DNA from: Leptodactylus fallax
Lineage: Eukaryota > Chordata > Amphibia > Anura > Leptodactylidae
DNA: 64,000 nucleotides
Reading direction: 5' to 3'
Assembly (NCBI GenBank): GCA_947044405.1
Contig: CAMRHE010000360.1
Location: forward strand, 1,725,001 to 1,789,000
Part shown: one piece after another, positions 20,346-31,300 of the stretch
How positions within the stretch are numbered: position 1 is the first letter of the stretch
Layout: the number at the start of each line of letters is the position of its first letter
The notes under the pieces: model-generated
The model's database searches: none
Told to the model about the DNA's origin: nothing
What the model saw: only the letters and a program-made list of their open reading frames with translations
Program-made: the position numbers and the translations under genes

Positions 20346-23301
20346 GTCAGACACAGCCCATGACAAAAGTGTACCTCAATTTGTGGGAATTCCTTCCTGC
20401 TTATGTGCTACATGTATGTCAAATGTTAGGAAGGTGTTAAATGAGGAGTGAAAGATAGGAGAGAGAAGGGTTAAATAATCTGATGAGATTAACAGGACAG
20501 CAATGTTAGAAGTAGTGTGAGAAGGAGAGAAGACCTGAACGCTGCTTCTGAGGAAGTGTGGGAGGGAAGGAAGGGGATTGTTGTTATGTGGAGATGTAAC
20601 TTGGCATTTCATGCCAGAAGCCAATTGTAACATTGAGGTAAGTGGCCAGATGTCCGTGATGGGTGTTTACACTTTACGACTAAGGCTGGCCGTACAAGTT
20701 AGATTGTGGTCCACTTGTTTCTTAGCTCAGCTGAGCATGCATGTGTTCTCTGTGGGGAGAGGGCTGTAATCTGCTGCCAGACTCCTCTGTCCCCCTCCCA
20801 ACTATTTTAAAATGATCAGACATGTTGAAACCCAGCAGTGTGATCCTTCTCTCATCTCTTGCCAGTGTCATTATCACAGAGGTTCGCTTTTTCTCCCTGT
20901 ACTGTGGCTGTTTATCCAGTGGGGGCGATGTATCGAGGCTGGTGTGTCACATACCTGGATGGATCCCCAGGGTGAATATGTGCATTCTGCCTCTTGCCTG
21001 CCATGCACCTGAGCTATGAGCTGGGGTAGACGTGAGCAGTAATCTACACCAGTCTCTGGAGTAAATGATAGTAAATTTATCGGACCACAGGAGGTTCCCG
21101 CTAACTAAGCCCCATCCTTGACACGGCCATGTTTCTGAAAAGGGACACAGTGCACCAATAGTCACAAATCTGGGGTCAAGAATGACCATGACCAACATTG
21201 GCAACTGTTATGATAAATTTTACATGGGAAAATCCAGGGAATTCCAAATGGGTTCACTTAATTTTTCTTGAAATATTTATCTTTAGGGGAAGTTACAGTA
21301 ATGACTTTGCCTGTAAATGGACTTCATAGCTTTTTATGTGTTTTATTTCTACACTGTACACTATTTTATTCATATATTTTCTCACAGTAATCTTTATTTG
21401 GGAGGGTTCTCCATGATCTGATATTGATGGGCTGTCCTAGGGCCGGGATAAACTGAAAACCCAGGGGTAGCCAGGGAGGTGTAAAATAAGTTATACCCCT
21501 GTCCTCTGTTTGGGCAGGGTGTCCCCTGTTCCCTCTTGTGCTAGGTCCGACCTGGATTGGCCAAAGTGGTCTGGTGGGCCTCAGTAGTTATGACCTGGGA
21601 ACAGATGGACCGGGGATTGGTGAGTATTTAGTTTTTGTTGTCACCCCTGGGTTATCAGTTTATGCCGAAAAACCCCTTTAACCTTTGGACAGGATTCTAC
21701 TGATTTGCTTTGACTTGTCCCAATGGCAGGTCTAAGACCTTTTTTCTGATGGCTTTCCCACTAATGTCTGATCAGCTGGTCTGATGGCTGAGACTTCGCC
21801 AGTCCATAGAATGAAGTGCCACGTTGGCAGCCATTGACTGGGTACATCGGCTCACTAAACTAAGCAGTCAGTCACATGGCACCAATTCAGTCCATGAAAA
21901 CAGGAAGACGTGGTGGAGACTAAATGTGATCTGGAGTTTACAAATCTAGAAGCAAATTTGTGAGAGGTCCGAGGAGAACGGCTGTAGAGGGCAGTGCTCG
22001 CAGCCTGGAGTAGGATGACATCACCAGGCGCTGACTACACCATGTAGCTCAATGGCTTGGGGGTCAGCTGGTATTGCTGAAGGTCATTGTAGCTGGTCAC
22101 ACACTTCACCTGCATGTCCGGCCATGTCATAGATGGAGGGCTTGGGGCTTCTTAGCATCTCTCGGCACTAGCTCATAGAGCTGATGACCCTTTCTACCAC
22201 TACTCTATATACACATGTCCTCATCGAGTAATCTTAAGGCCGGCATTTTCGCCACGGTAGGATGCCAATGTAGTGCATCAGCATTCCATCGCGGCATCCC
22301 ACTCCTGATTAGGCCCGGATGAATCTGCGGCAAGATCGAACAGAACGCTTCTTTTTTCCGCGCCCTGCTGCGATCTCGGATTCGGGAGGAATCTGCTCCG
22401 GATTCGGGGGCGAATTCCGCCCTCAAGTCCGCGGCAAATTCTTCAGTGTGAACACACACTTAGGAAATGACATCTATAAGTCCATCCTTATGGTGGAATG
22501 TTCTTACAGCCTCCGGTATCAAGGTGTCTGCTAATGGGGTGTGCGCTTGTCTGCTAAAAGACGATTGTAGCCCTCTGGCTCTCCGTACTGTAACTCATAG
22601 TAGGTGTGGACGCACTGTGTCACCTAACTGGTTTGATTTTGGGACACTCCTGAGGGTGTTGTGTATGTGTTCCCCTGATTTTTACTCTTTAAGCCCTATA
22701 CACACACCGTAGTAGAGATGCAGACTTGGCAGAAAGACAGATTTCATCCACACAGGATTGATCAACAGAAGGACGTCTGTGTCCACAAGGTAACCGATAT
22801 ACAAACATGGCAGAAATCCAAAGGCCACTCATACAGGACAGAAGGATGAATGTCCGGAGACAGAGATTACAATGTAGACGGGAGGACATATGTCCATAGA
22901 CTTCACTCCGACACCAGACAGACGTAACGCAGACCAAAGGACCGCACACATGTGTCCACACAACAGATCAGCTGACCTCATTATTTAGCCAGGATGTGGC
23001 TAGAGAAGTAGACCTATATACACACAAGCAGACAGGGACTGGCAGAAGGAAGTATAGCAGGTGAGCACAGTAATCTTTAAAGGGACAGGAGCACTCACAG
23101 AGGTAACTAGGCAGCCAGGACCACACCAGTACACCACCAAGCGCAGAGTGTGTGCCTAGAGGTTTTGTTTTTTTTACCATGGACTGTCTCTATCTGGGGG
23201 ATTATTCAGCTGACCTCTGTGATTATTGTTGTACTACTTAATACTGTAACGTACAAGAGTCACTGTGCATGTCATGGTTAATATAAACCAATATCTTACA
23301 G
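20346..23301. other. Distal part of TMEM134 intron 1
   Basis: No gene seen. An aaccccttta-ended hairpin-like repeat occupies about 21430-21685, and a segment with frog-type ttcacac ends lies at about 22215-22460. The rest is unclassified, mildly AT-rich sequence. Confidence 0.5.
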
Positions 23302-23328
23302 GTCATACCACGCCATTCCAAAGATTTG

Positions 23329-26300
23329 ATGGGTAACTTCAGTATTGACGATGCATTTGAGATGTCTGTTGAAGATACAGGACCCAGATTTGGGGCTTTA
23401 CATTTTGGCGGGGACAATGAAACGCAACAAAATCGGCACAAGTACAAGGTAGGTTTATAGATTGCCTAGTGGTCTGCTGCATGGGCAGAGCAGTATGTAG
23501 ATCAGGGCTACTACACGGTGAAATTGCTGGATGGCAGGACTAATAGTAGATGTGGTTGCACAGGACTCCAGCAGGGTTGGTTTTCTGCCAGTTGTCGGGT
23601 CACACTTGACTTCTCCCAATGGCAGGTCTAAGACTGCACACTCTTTCATTCGGTGCAATGTAGCAGTCTTATAATGTGCGACTACAAGTTGCGGCGGAGC
23701 CTTAAAGGGGATGTCCAGGATAAAATATAATTCCTACACTAATCTAACCCCCCCCCCCCCCGCCTACTTTCTAAATTACATAATTTATCAAAAATGTATA
23801 TTTACCCATATCCCAGGAACATTCTCTGGTTATCCAGTGATGTTCCGTTTCACCGTTTCCGGAAACAGAACGTTACTAATACTCCCCCACCTCCACCCCA
23901 TCATACTTGCCTATCTTCCTTTACAACTTTCTCCTGCGGGACGGCTCCTCCCTCTTTTCTGACATTGCTGGTGTGTGCAATAGTCCCTGCATTGTCAGCC
24001 ATCAACCTCTACTGCGCAGGTGTGGGAGCAGTAGCCTCCCATGCCTGCGCAGTAGAGGTGGATTGCAGGCTGCAGCACTGGGACTATTGCGTGCAATGGA
24101 AAAGTCAGAAAAGAGGGAGAAGCTGTCCCTCAGGAGGACGTCTGGAAGGAAGATAGGCAAGTATGATGGGATGGGGGCTGAGTTAGTTGGGAAGGGCTAG
24201 TAGAGGGCAGGATAGCTAGAGAGACAGGGACGGGGTGTAAGAGAGAGGGGGATAGTGTGAGTCTGCCTACAAGTACCATGATGCATTAGCTAAGACAGAA
24301 GGAATTTACACCATGTAAACAAATGCAGAAGATGCCAGGAGCTCCCAGAGAAACACAGAAATCACTCAAAACACTGCTAAAGGTATTTGGGTGCACTTAT
24401 TAACCCATTAATAGCACTAACAGCCTTTAAAAAAAAAAAAAAATTTGCCCGAAAATCCCCTTTAACCTTACATGTGTGTCTGGGTGGGCACCAGAGTGAG
24501 AGCCGCATCACGGTTTTCTTTCAGAATATTTTTCATGACACCTAGGGGGCGCTATACTGCAGCATATTATTTTTCTCAGTCGCTCTCCAGTGAGTTGACT
24601 TTTCCTTTCATGTGTGAATGTTTTGTGCATGAGATATGCGACCGATCCGGTTTTACATTCCTCCTGCCCTCCTATTTCCTCGTTTCCGCATTGTACACAT
24701 TCTTTTACACTTTCTGAACTCTTTTTTCACCTTTTTCCTAGAACTTGGAGAATGACGAAGAAACAGAACACGTGAAAATTAAAGATGTGGAAAGGTATGT
24801 CAGATTACTATGTACAGAGGGAAGCTGAGTGCGCCTCACCCCTTATGGCTGTACATGGCTCCGACTGGGGGCAGTTGTTGTGCAGTGCCATGTGTATACA
24901 AGAGCTTTGCCTGTGAGATCCGCAGTGTGGCCATGTTTGATGTCCTCATTCCTGCATTATTGGCTAGTATCGGCGGAGAACTCTGATCCCGCTCTCCACG
25001 TTCCCTTGTGGTGTAATTTATGTCCATGACTACAGGGACTTCACTACACAGCTTTCCTGAAATCCCAACCATGCAGCCTGTGTTATTGTGCCTGATGGCC
25101 ATGTTATCTTGATTCTGTGCTGTCCACACGGGTGATGTTTCCCTGGTTTCTGCTTATTGCACACATGCCAGGAGAATTAGGAGTACATGGCCATCACCAC
25201 AACACATTTGCAGGATTTCAGGAAAGATGGGTAGTGATGACCCTGTACTGAGAGACATCAAGTCACACCATAAGGAGATCTGAAGAGCTAGACTTTATCA
25301 GCTGACTCTCCGCCCCCTTGACGTTCTACAGTCCATTAGCATATTGCATAAAACATTGAGGTACATCTAGGTCACCAGAATTATTTTCACACTCCCCAGC
25401 TGATTTATAAGATACTGAGACTGGTTTAGGATGTGAATTACTGCAGACAGATTTCCTTTAAACACAATCATATAGTTACCTGAAAATACAAGTCATCCTG
25501 CAAAAAACAAGACCACAGAAAGCTACATAGCCTTATCAATGAAAAGATTCAATGAAGATAGATCAGAATCACAGAGCTAGAAATCCCTTTGGAGTAAGGG
25601 GACACATTCAGGTTTTCTGGTGCAATTTTTGAAGTCAAGACCAGGTGCGGATCATAAAGGGAGAGAACATATAAAGGACATGCAGGACTTCTTCATTTTT
25701 TTTTAAAAATTCCTTCATGTTTTTGGCTTCAGAACCTGCATTAAAAGACCCTAATAGGGAAGAATCCTCCGTTTCAGACCCAGTCATTCTTTGATATCTG
25801 ATTTGGAAGAGAAGAGGACTCCTTTACTTCTAGTGTGTGTGTGTGCCTTTTACATGTAGTGCATGCTCATAGATCAGTGACCCCGTCTCTTCTCCTCATA
25901 GAGGTCTCCCGACACTTTCCTCTCGCAGCTCCCAGTGTTCGTTCAGCACGATTAGCAACACGACCCAGTTATCTACACAAGAATGCTTCAGGTAAGTACT
26001 CCATTATGTGTAGGAACAAAGTGTCACATACCTCGAAGGGGTTTTCTCGTAAAGACCACCCTTTTCCATGTGCCTTTTTCTCTAAAACCCTATTTTTTAA
26101 CCAGGGGGTTGAAGCACCAATCAGATGTTGATGGCCTGTACTAATGATGAGCCATCAAAAAATAGAATCCTTAAAATACCCTTTAAAGCATACCTAAACT
26201 TTTAAAATAATAAACTTGATAATATATTTTATAAAAGAAAAATGCTTCTTTCTCCTGTTATTTCTTTCTTCTCTCCTGCACTGATCGCTTCTCACTTTTC

Positions 26301-29300
26301 ACCCCCATACTCCAGCAGTCCTTACACGGAGAGCAGGGGGATTCAGAAAGGTGATTTAACTCCTTCCAGACCTAGAGGATTTCACCACATCTCTACGTCC
26401 AGACTGCTGTCTGGAGTGTGAATTCAATGCAGCGATCAGTACAGGAGAAGGGGAGGGAAATAACAGGAGAAAGAAGCATTTTTCTTTCATCAAATCTATT
26501 ATATATTATACTAGAGGAAGGACCCGGCTTCGCACGGGTATATTTCATTTTTTGTTTGTGTAGTGACCCCATAAGAATTGGCCAGTTTTGCACTTGACAT
26601 CCAGTATGGCAGTCCAGTATAGTATAGTCTATTTATGGCTGTGTTGCTATGGAAACCTGGTAAATGAAATGTGAACTTACATTGGCTAATACACGTCATA
26701 TGACTGAATATTTAAGGACCTGCGAACTGCTATTGACTCATACAGGACATAAATAGCTTGGTTGCTATGGAAACCTGGTGTAAAGCTGTGTGTATGTCAA
26801 GACTGAACATGCAATTTTCCATTGGTCCATAAGTGTCATGTGATCATGTGCATCTCAGTTTGGATATCAGTGAAAAACCTGCGATCGGTTGTTATGGAAA
26901 ACCTGGAGTAAAGCTGTGTGTATGTGACCTTGTGTAACAGTGTCATCCACAGCACCCTGCCCCTTTAAAGCTGACCTACAGCAGTGAAGAAAAATGGCTG
27001 GGTTATTATTGAAACCTGGAGTGCAGCTGTGTGCATGTGGCTGATAATGCTTTGTCAGATTGGAGACGGGCTTGGGTCTGCTGGGGAGTTTCAGCAGCTC
27101 GCTGTTGTCTGTAACATACCTTATCAGATTGGAGACAGGCTTGGGTCTGCTGAGAGTTTTCATTAGCTCGAGCAGCAGCCATGCGTTTTGCTGCAGGGGA
27201 CATGAGTAGATTAAAAAACATTTCAATTTATAAGAATGCTGAAATCCAGTATGGCAGTCCAGTCAGTGGCGTAAATACCGGTTTAGCAGTGGTAGCAGCT
27301 GCCACAGGGCCCGGGACATTAGGGGACCCGGCGGGCCTCTGATGTTGTTTTTTTTTTTTTTTTAACACCAGCAGGTAACGGGCCCTATTTAATTACCGAT
27401 CCCCACTCCTGCTCACGGCCGCCTGCACTTCACCTTCTGCAGAGGCGGCTGTGAGCAGGAGCGGGGATTGGTAAGTAAGGCCTGTGGGCCGTGAACCCCA
27501 CAAACACTGCTATCATTATACTCTGGGGTCTTTTCAGCAGACTTCAGGCCTCCTTGGTGGCGTCCCAGATGTCGGTGGGCCAGTCCGACGTCATTATGCG
27601 TTGCAATACATGCCTGGCTCACGTGACATCTGGTCCAACATTGAAGAAGTAGCGGGAAGTGCACATAATACTATATGAAGGAGCCACTATGATACTGTGT
27701 GCAGGGGCCACTATGATACTGTGTGCAGGGGCCACTATGGGGCAGAATACTGTGTGCAAGGGCCACTATGGGGCCTAATAGTGTATGCAGGGGCCACTAT
27801 GGGGCATAATAGTGTGTGCAGAAATGCAGTTTGTGCGTGGGGGGGTTGCCGGGGGGGGGGGTCCCATGTCAAATGTTCGCCTTGGGGCCCTGCCATTGCT
27901 AGTTACGCCACTGAGTCCAGTATAGGTACAGTCTATTTATGGCTGTGTTGTTATGGAAACCTGGTAAATTAAATGTGAACTTATATTGGCTGATACATGT
28001 GGTGTGACTGAATATTTAAGGTCCTGTGAACTGCTATTCACTAATACAGGTCATACATAGCTTGGTTGCTATGGAAACCTATGTGCCTGAGGAGAGTATG
28101 GGGCATACTAGTGTGTGCAGGAATGCAGTTTGTGCGGGGGGGTCCCATGTCAAATGTTCACCTTGGGACCCTGCCATTGCTAGTTACGACACTGAGTCCA
28201 GTATAGGTACAGTCTATTTATGGCTGTGTTGTTATGGAAACCTGGTAAATTAAATGTGAACTTATATTGGCTGATACACGTGATATGACTGAATATTTAA
28301 GGTCCTGTGAACTGCTATTCACTAATACAGGTCATACATAGCTTGGTTGCTATGGAAACCTGTGTGCCTGAGGAGAGTAAGCGCCTGCGAGCTGTTATTG
28401 GCTGATAAGGGACATGTGACCGTGTGTATGGCAGTTGGAATATGAGTGAAAGACTTGCAGGCTTGTATAGACTAATGCTGGTCATTTTTTGGGAATACTG
28501 TACCTCAGGAACGGTACGTCCAAGAGAGCTGAGACCCAGTCTATAATATTCCCGGACACCTGATGTACATGTGTGCCAAATTTGGTGAGGATCGGTCCAG
28601 TCGTTTGGTCGCGCATAAAGAACAGACAGACAGACAGACAGGAACTCATTTTTATATATATATATTATATATATTTCACCAGTTGCTGCCCCCCTCCTCC
28701 TCATGTCTACCATCTTGTTCCTTTCGCAGCTGGACCAGGCATCCTCTTGTACAGAAGAATAAGAAGGTCGTTCTCTCATCTTTCCTCCTCCTGCTTCTAG
28801 GCTTGGGTGAGCCTTGTGATTTGTCATGTCCCTTGACTTCCTGTTTACGGCTGGCCTGCTAACGCTCTCTCTTTTTATACTCTCTAGTGTTTGTGTTTGT
28901 AGGTGTGGGACTACAGGTCAGCCCGTCACCAGGTACGCAGCGCGCTATACAGTAGTGTCTGTGCTCATGTACACTCTTTTAGCATGACTGACCAATGAAA
29001 ACTTCTGTCTTTCTCCACAGCTGTCTCAAGTGCCATCTTCTTTGTGCCTGGTCTACTATTGTTGATTCCAGGAGGTGAGGCATTGTGCTTTGTATGTATG
29101 CTTGTCTGTAGAACTTCACAGCTGCATTCACAAAGTTGCTAGTTGTTAGAGGTGTGTCTGTCAACAGCTGAGCTGAGCCCCTATAATGCAATGGGACAGT
29201 CTAATCTACATGAAGTGTACGGTGCTTACTGCTAAGACAACACTTTCCACAACACAGATCACCAGAGCATGTTCACAAGGAGTCCACCAGCAGAATAGTG

Positions 29301-30921
29301 AGTGCAGCTCTGAAGTATAATACAGGATGTAACTCAGGATCAGTACAGGATAAGTAATGTAATGTATGTACACCGTGACTGCACCAGCAGAATAGTGAGC
29401 ACAGCTCTGGAGTATAATACAGGCTATAACTCAGGATCAATACAGGATATAACTCAGGATCAGTACATGATAAGTAATGTAATGTATGTACACAGTGACT
29501 GCACCAGCAGAATAGTGAGCGCAGCTCTGGAGTATAATACAGGATGTAACGCAGGATCAGTACAGGATAAGTAATGTAATGTATGTACACAGTGACTGCA
29601 CCAGCAGAATAGTGAGTGCAGCTCTGGAGTATAATACAGGATGTAACTCAGGATCAGTACAGGATAAGTAATGTAATGTATGTACACAGTGACTGTACCA
29701 GCAGAATAGTGAGCGCAGCTCTGGGGTATTATACAGGATGTAACTCAGGATCAGTACAGGATAAGTAATGTAATGTATGTACACAGTGACTGCACCAGCA
29801 GAATAGTGAGTGCAGCTCTGGAGTATAATACAGGATGTAACGCAGGATCAGTACAGGATAAGTAATGTAATGTATGTACACAGTGACTGCACCAGCAGAA
29901 TAGTGAGCGCAGCTCTGGAGTATAATACAGGATAAGTAATGTAATGTATGTACACAGTGACTGTACCAGCAGAATAGTGAGCGCAGCTCTGGAGTATAAT
30001 ACAGGATGTAACTCAGGATCAGTACAGGATAAGTAATGTAAAGTATGTACACAGTGACTGCACCAGCAGAATAGTGAGTGCAGCTCTGGAGTATAATACA
30101 GGATGTAACTCAGGATCAGTACAGGATAAGTAATGTAATGTATGTACACAGTGACTGCACCAGCAGAATAGTGAGTGCAGCTTTGGAGTATAATACAAGA
30201 TGTAACTCAGGATCAGTACAGGATAAGTAATGTAATGTATGTGCACAGTGACTGTACCAGCAGAATAGTGAGTGCAGCTCTGGAGTATAATACAGGGTGT
30301 AACTCAGGATCAGTACAGGATAAGTAATGTAATGTATGTACACAGTGACTGTACCAGCAGAATAGTGAGTGCAGCTCTGGAGTATAATACAGGATGTAAC
30401 TCAGGATCAGTACAGGATAAGTAATGTAATGTATGTACACAGTGACTGCACCAGCAGAATAGTGAGTGCAGCTTTGGAGTATAATACAAGATGTAACTCA
30501 GGATCAGTACAGGATAAGTAATGTAATGTATGTGCACAGTGACTGTACCAGCAGAATAGTGAGTGCAGCTCTGGAGTATAATACAGGATGTAACGCAGGA
30601 TCAGTACAGGATAAGTAATGTAATGTATGTACACAGTGACTGCACCAGCAGAATAGTGAGCGCAGCTCTGGAGTATAATACAGGATAAGTAATGTAATGT
30701 ATGTACACAGTGACTGTACCAGCAGAATAGTGAGTCGGACTGAGTAAGTTTTTACAGTGTAACCAGGTACTACTATAGTCAGTGAGGTAGCGGACATGCT
30801 TTTGTCCAGGCTGCTGATGGTTTCCTCTCTTTTTTCAGTCTACCATGTGATATTTATATACTGTGCTGTGAGGGGCCGTCACGGTTTCCAGTTTTTCTAC
30901 CTCCCGTATTTTGACAAGTAA
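23329..30921 (+). CDS. TMEM134: Transmembrane protein 134, seven coding exons
   Basis: Coding exons are 23302-23448 (ATG at 23329), 24742-24794, 25902-25991, 28730-28806, 28888-28932, 29021-29074 and 30839-30921. All borders are AG/GT and phases are consistent, giving 173 residues (human 195). Matches to TMEM134: FSIDDAFE near the start, RFGALHF, NLENDEE, SSQCSFSTISN, SWTRHPLVQKNKKVVL, SSAIFFVPG and the C-terminus GFQFFYLPYFDK. Two membrane segments lie at about 101-122 and 130-157, so both termini face the same side. The cellular role is poorly known; the human protein has been linked to NF-kB signalling. The N-terminal exon is shorter than human. The reading frame stays open upstream of the ATG to the splice site, so extra residues from exon 1 cannot be excluded. 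Confidence 0.95.
23702..24465. mobile_element. TTAA-flanked long hairpin MITE
   Basis: Its ends are ttaaaggggatgtccagg and cccgaaaatcccctttaa. Inner arms pair clearly: catcatacttgcctatcttcc with ggaagataggcaagtatgat, and the central ctctactgcgcagg palindrome. It lies in TMEM134 intron 2. The cytosine run at 23750-23761 is probably a length-variable homopolymer. Confidence 0.75.
24795..25901. other. TMEM134 intron between 24.79 and 25.90 kb
   Basis: No exon or recognisable mobile element was found. A (gt)n-like microsatellite (gtgtgtgtgtgt) sits at about 25833-25846. Confidence 0.5.
26178..26515. mobile_element. Hairpin MITE around gaaaaatgcttctttctcctgt
   Basis: The left arm aaaaatgcttctttctcctg (about 26241) is matched by the inverted right arm caggagaaagaagcattttt (about 26464). 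Inner arms ctgatcgct/agcgatcag also pair. The right terminus is interrupted by the repeat that starts actagaggaaggacccggct. Confidence 0.65.
26513..28675. repeat. Composite interspersed repeat with internal duplications
   Basis: It starts gaggaaggacccggcttcgc and ends with the (gaca)n tract and tatata run at about 28623-28675; both ends are familiar borders of a dispersed vertebrate repeat. The body contains three copies of a segment with gttgctatggaaacctgg and gaatatttaagg (about 26630-26790, 27925-28105, 28205-28385), plus two copies of ggcttgggtctgctg. A hAT-type element interrupts it at 27264-27913. No coding capacity. I cannot name the family with confidence. Confidence 0.55.
27264..27913. 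mobile_element. hAT-type non-autonomous element with perfect 8-bp TSD
   Basis: It begins cagtggcgtaaatacc and ends ctagttacgccactg. Both sides carry the identical 8-bp sequence agtccagt (27256-27263 and 27914-27921). An 8-bp duplication with CAGTGGCG ends indicates the hAT superfamily. The interior holds a short (gggccactatg)-based repeat at 27683-27815, poly-T, and no transposase. Confidence 0.85.
29275..30738. repeat. 97-bp minisatellite, about 15 copies
   Basis: Tandem units of 97 bp include gactgcaccagcagaatagt, gcagctctggagtataatac and gtaatgtaatgtatgtacac. Most are over 95% alike. Two shortened units lack about 20 bp (near 29930 and 30684). A variant with gctttggagtataatacaag recurs 291 bp apart (about 30180 and 30471), a three-unit higher-order pattern. 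It lies in TMEM134's last intron, ending about 100 bp before the last exon. Confidence 0.95.
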
Positions 30922-31271
30922 TTCTACCACAAACTTCTGACTTTCAAGACACTGAATGCCAAAACACTATGGAAACCACTAGGGACAATGGGAATGGACT
31001 ACTAGGGGCATAGATGAGGCTGTGTCCGCCGCCTCTCTCAATGTCTCGCCGCCATGGAAGGACTGAGGGTATGTGTAACCTCTGTAGCGGACATGTCTGT
31101 GACACGTGTGCAGGATTCTGCTTTTATTTAATAGTTTGTAACTGTTTAATGGATTTATGAAGACATGGAAAGCTTTTACTACAAAATTGGATGCACTTTA
31201 ATAGTATTACTGAGAATGCACAGTCACCACGGGAGGACGGACGTCCGGAGCTTTCATGTCACCTTCATAAC
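30922..31271. other. Overlap zone of TMEM134 and CABP4 3' ends
   Basis: This 350-bp space separates the two stop codons on opposite strands. The minus strand has AATAAA at 31123-31128 (tttatt on plus), well placed for CABP4. For TMEM134 the first plus-strand AATAAA I see is at 31750-31755, beyond CABP4's last exon. Confidence 0.6.
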
Positions 31272-31300
31272 TTATCTAGACGACAGCATCATGACAAACT
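31272..31300 (-). CDS. CABP4: Tiny last coding exon of CABP4 (29 nt)
   Basis: After a tgtttttcag acceptor the sequence completes the Glu codon split by the previous exon, then reads FVMMLSSR and TAA. This supplies the end of EF-hand 4 helix and the C-terminus that the 32.4-32.6 kb exon lacks. Human CABP4 ends FVMMLSRH, so the fit is direct. Confidence 0.9.

Noticed and set aside
29273..30797. Series of overlapping ~75-residue minus-strand frames
   Set aside because: All are readings of the 97-bp minisatellite; they repeat every unit and end at the same place.
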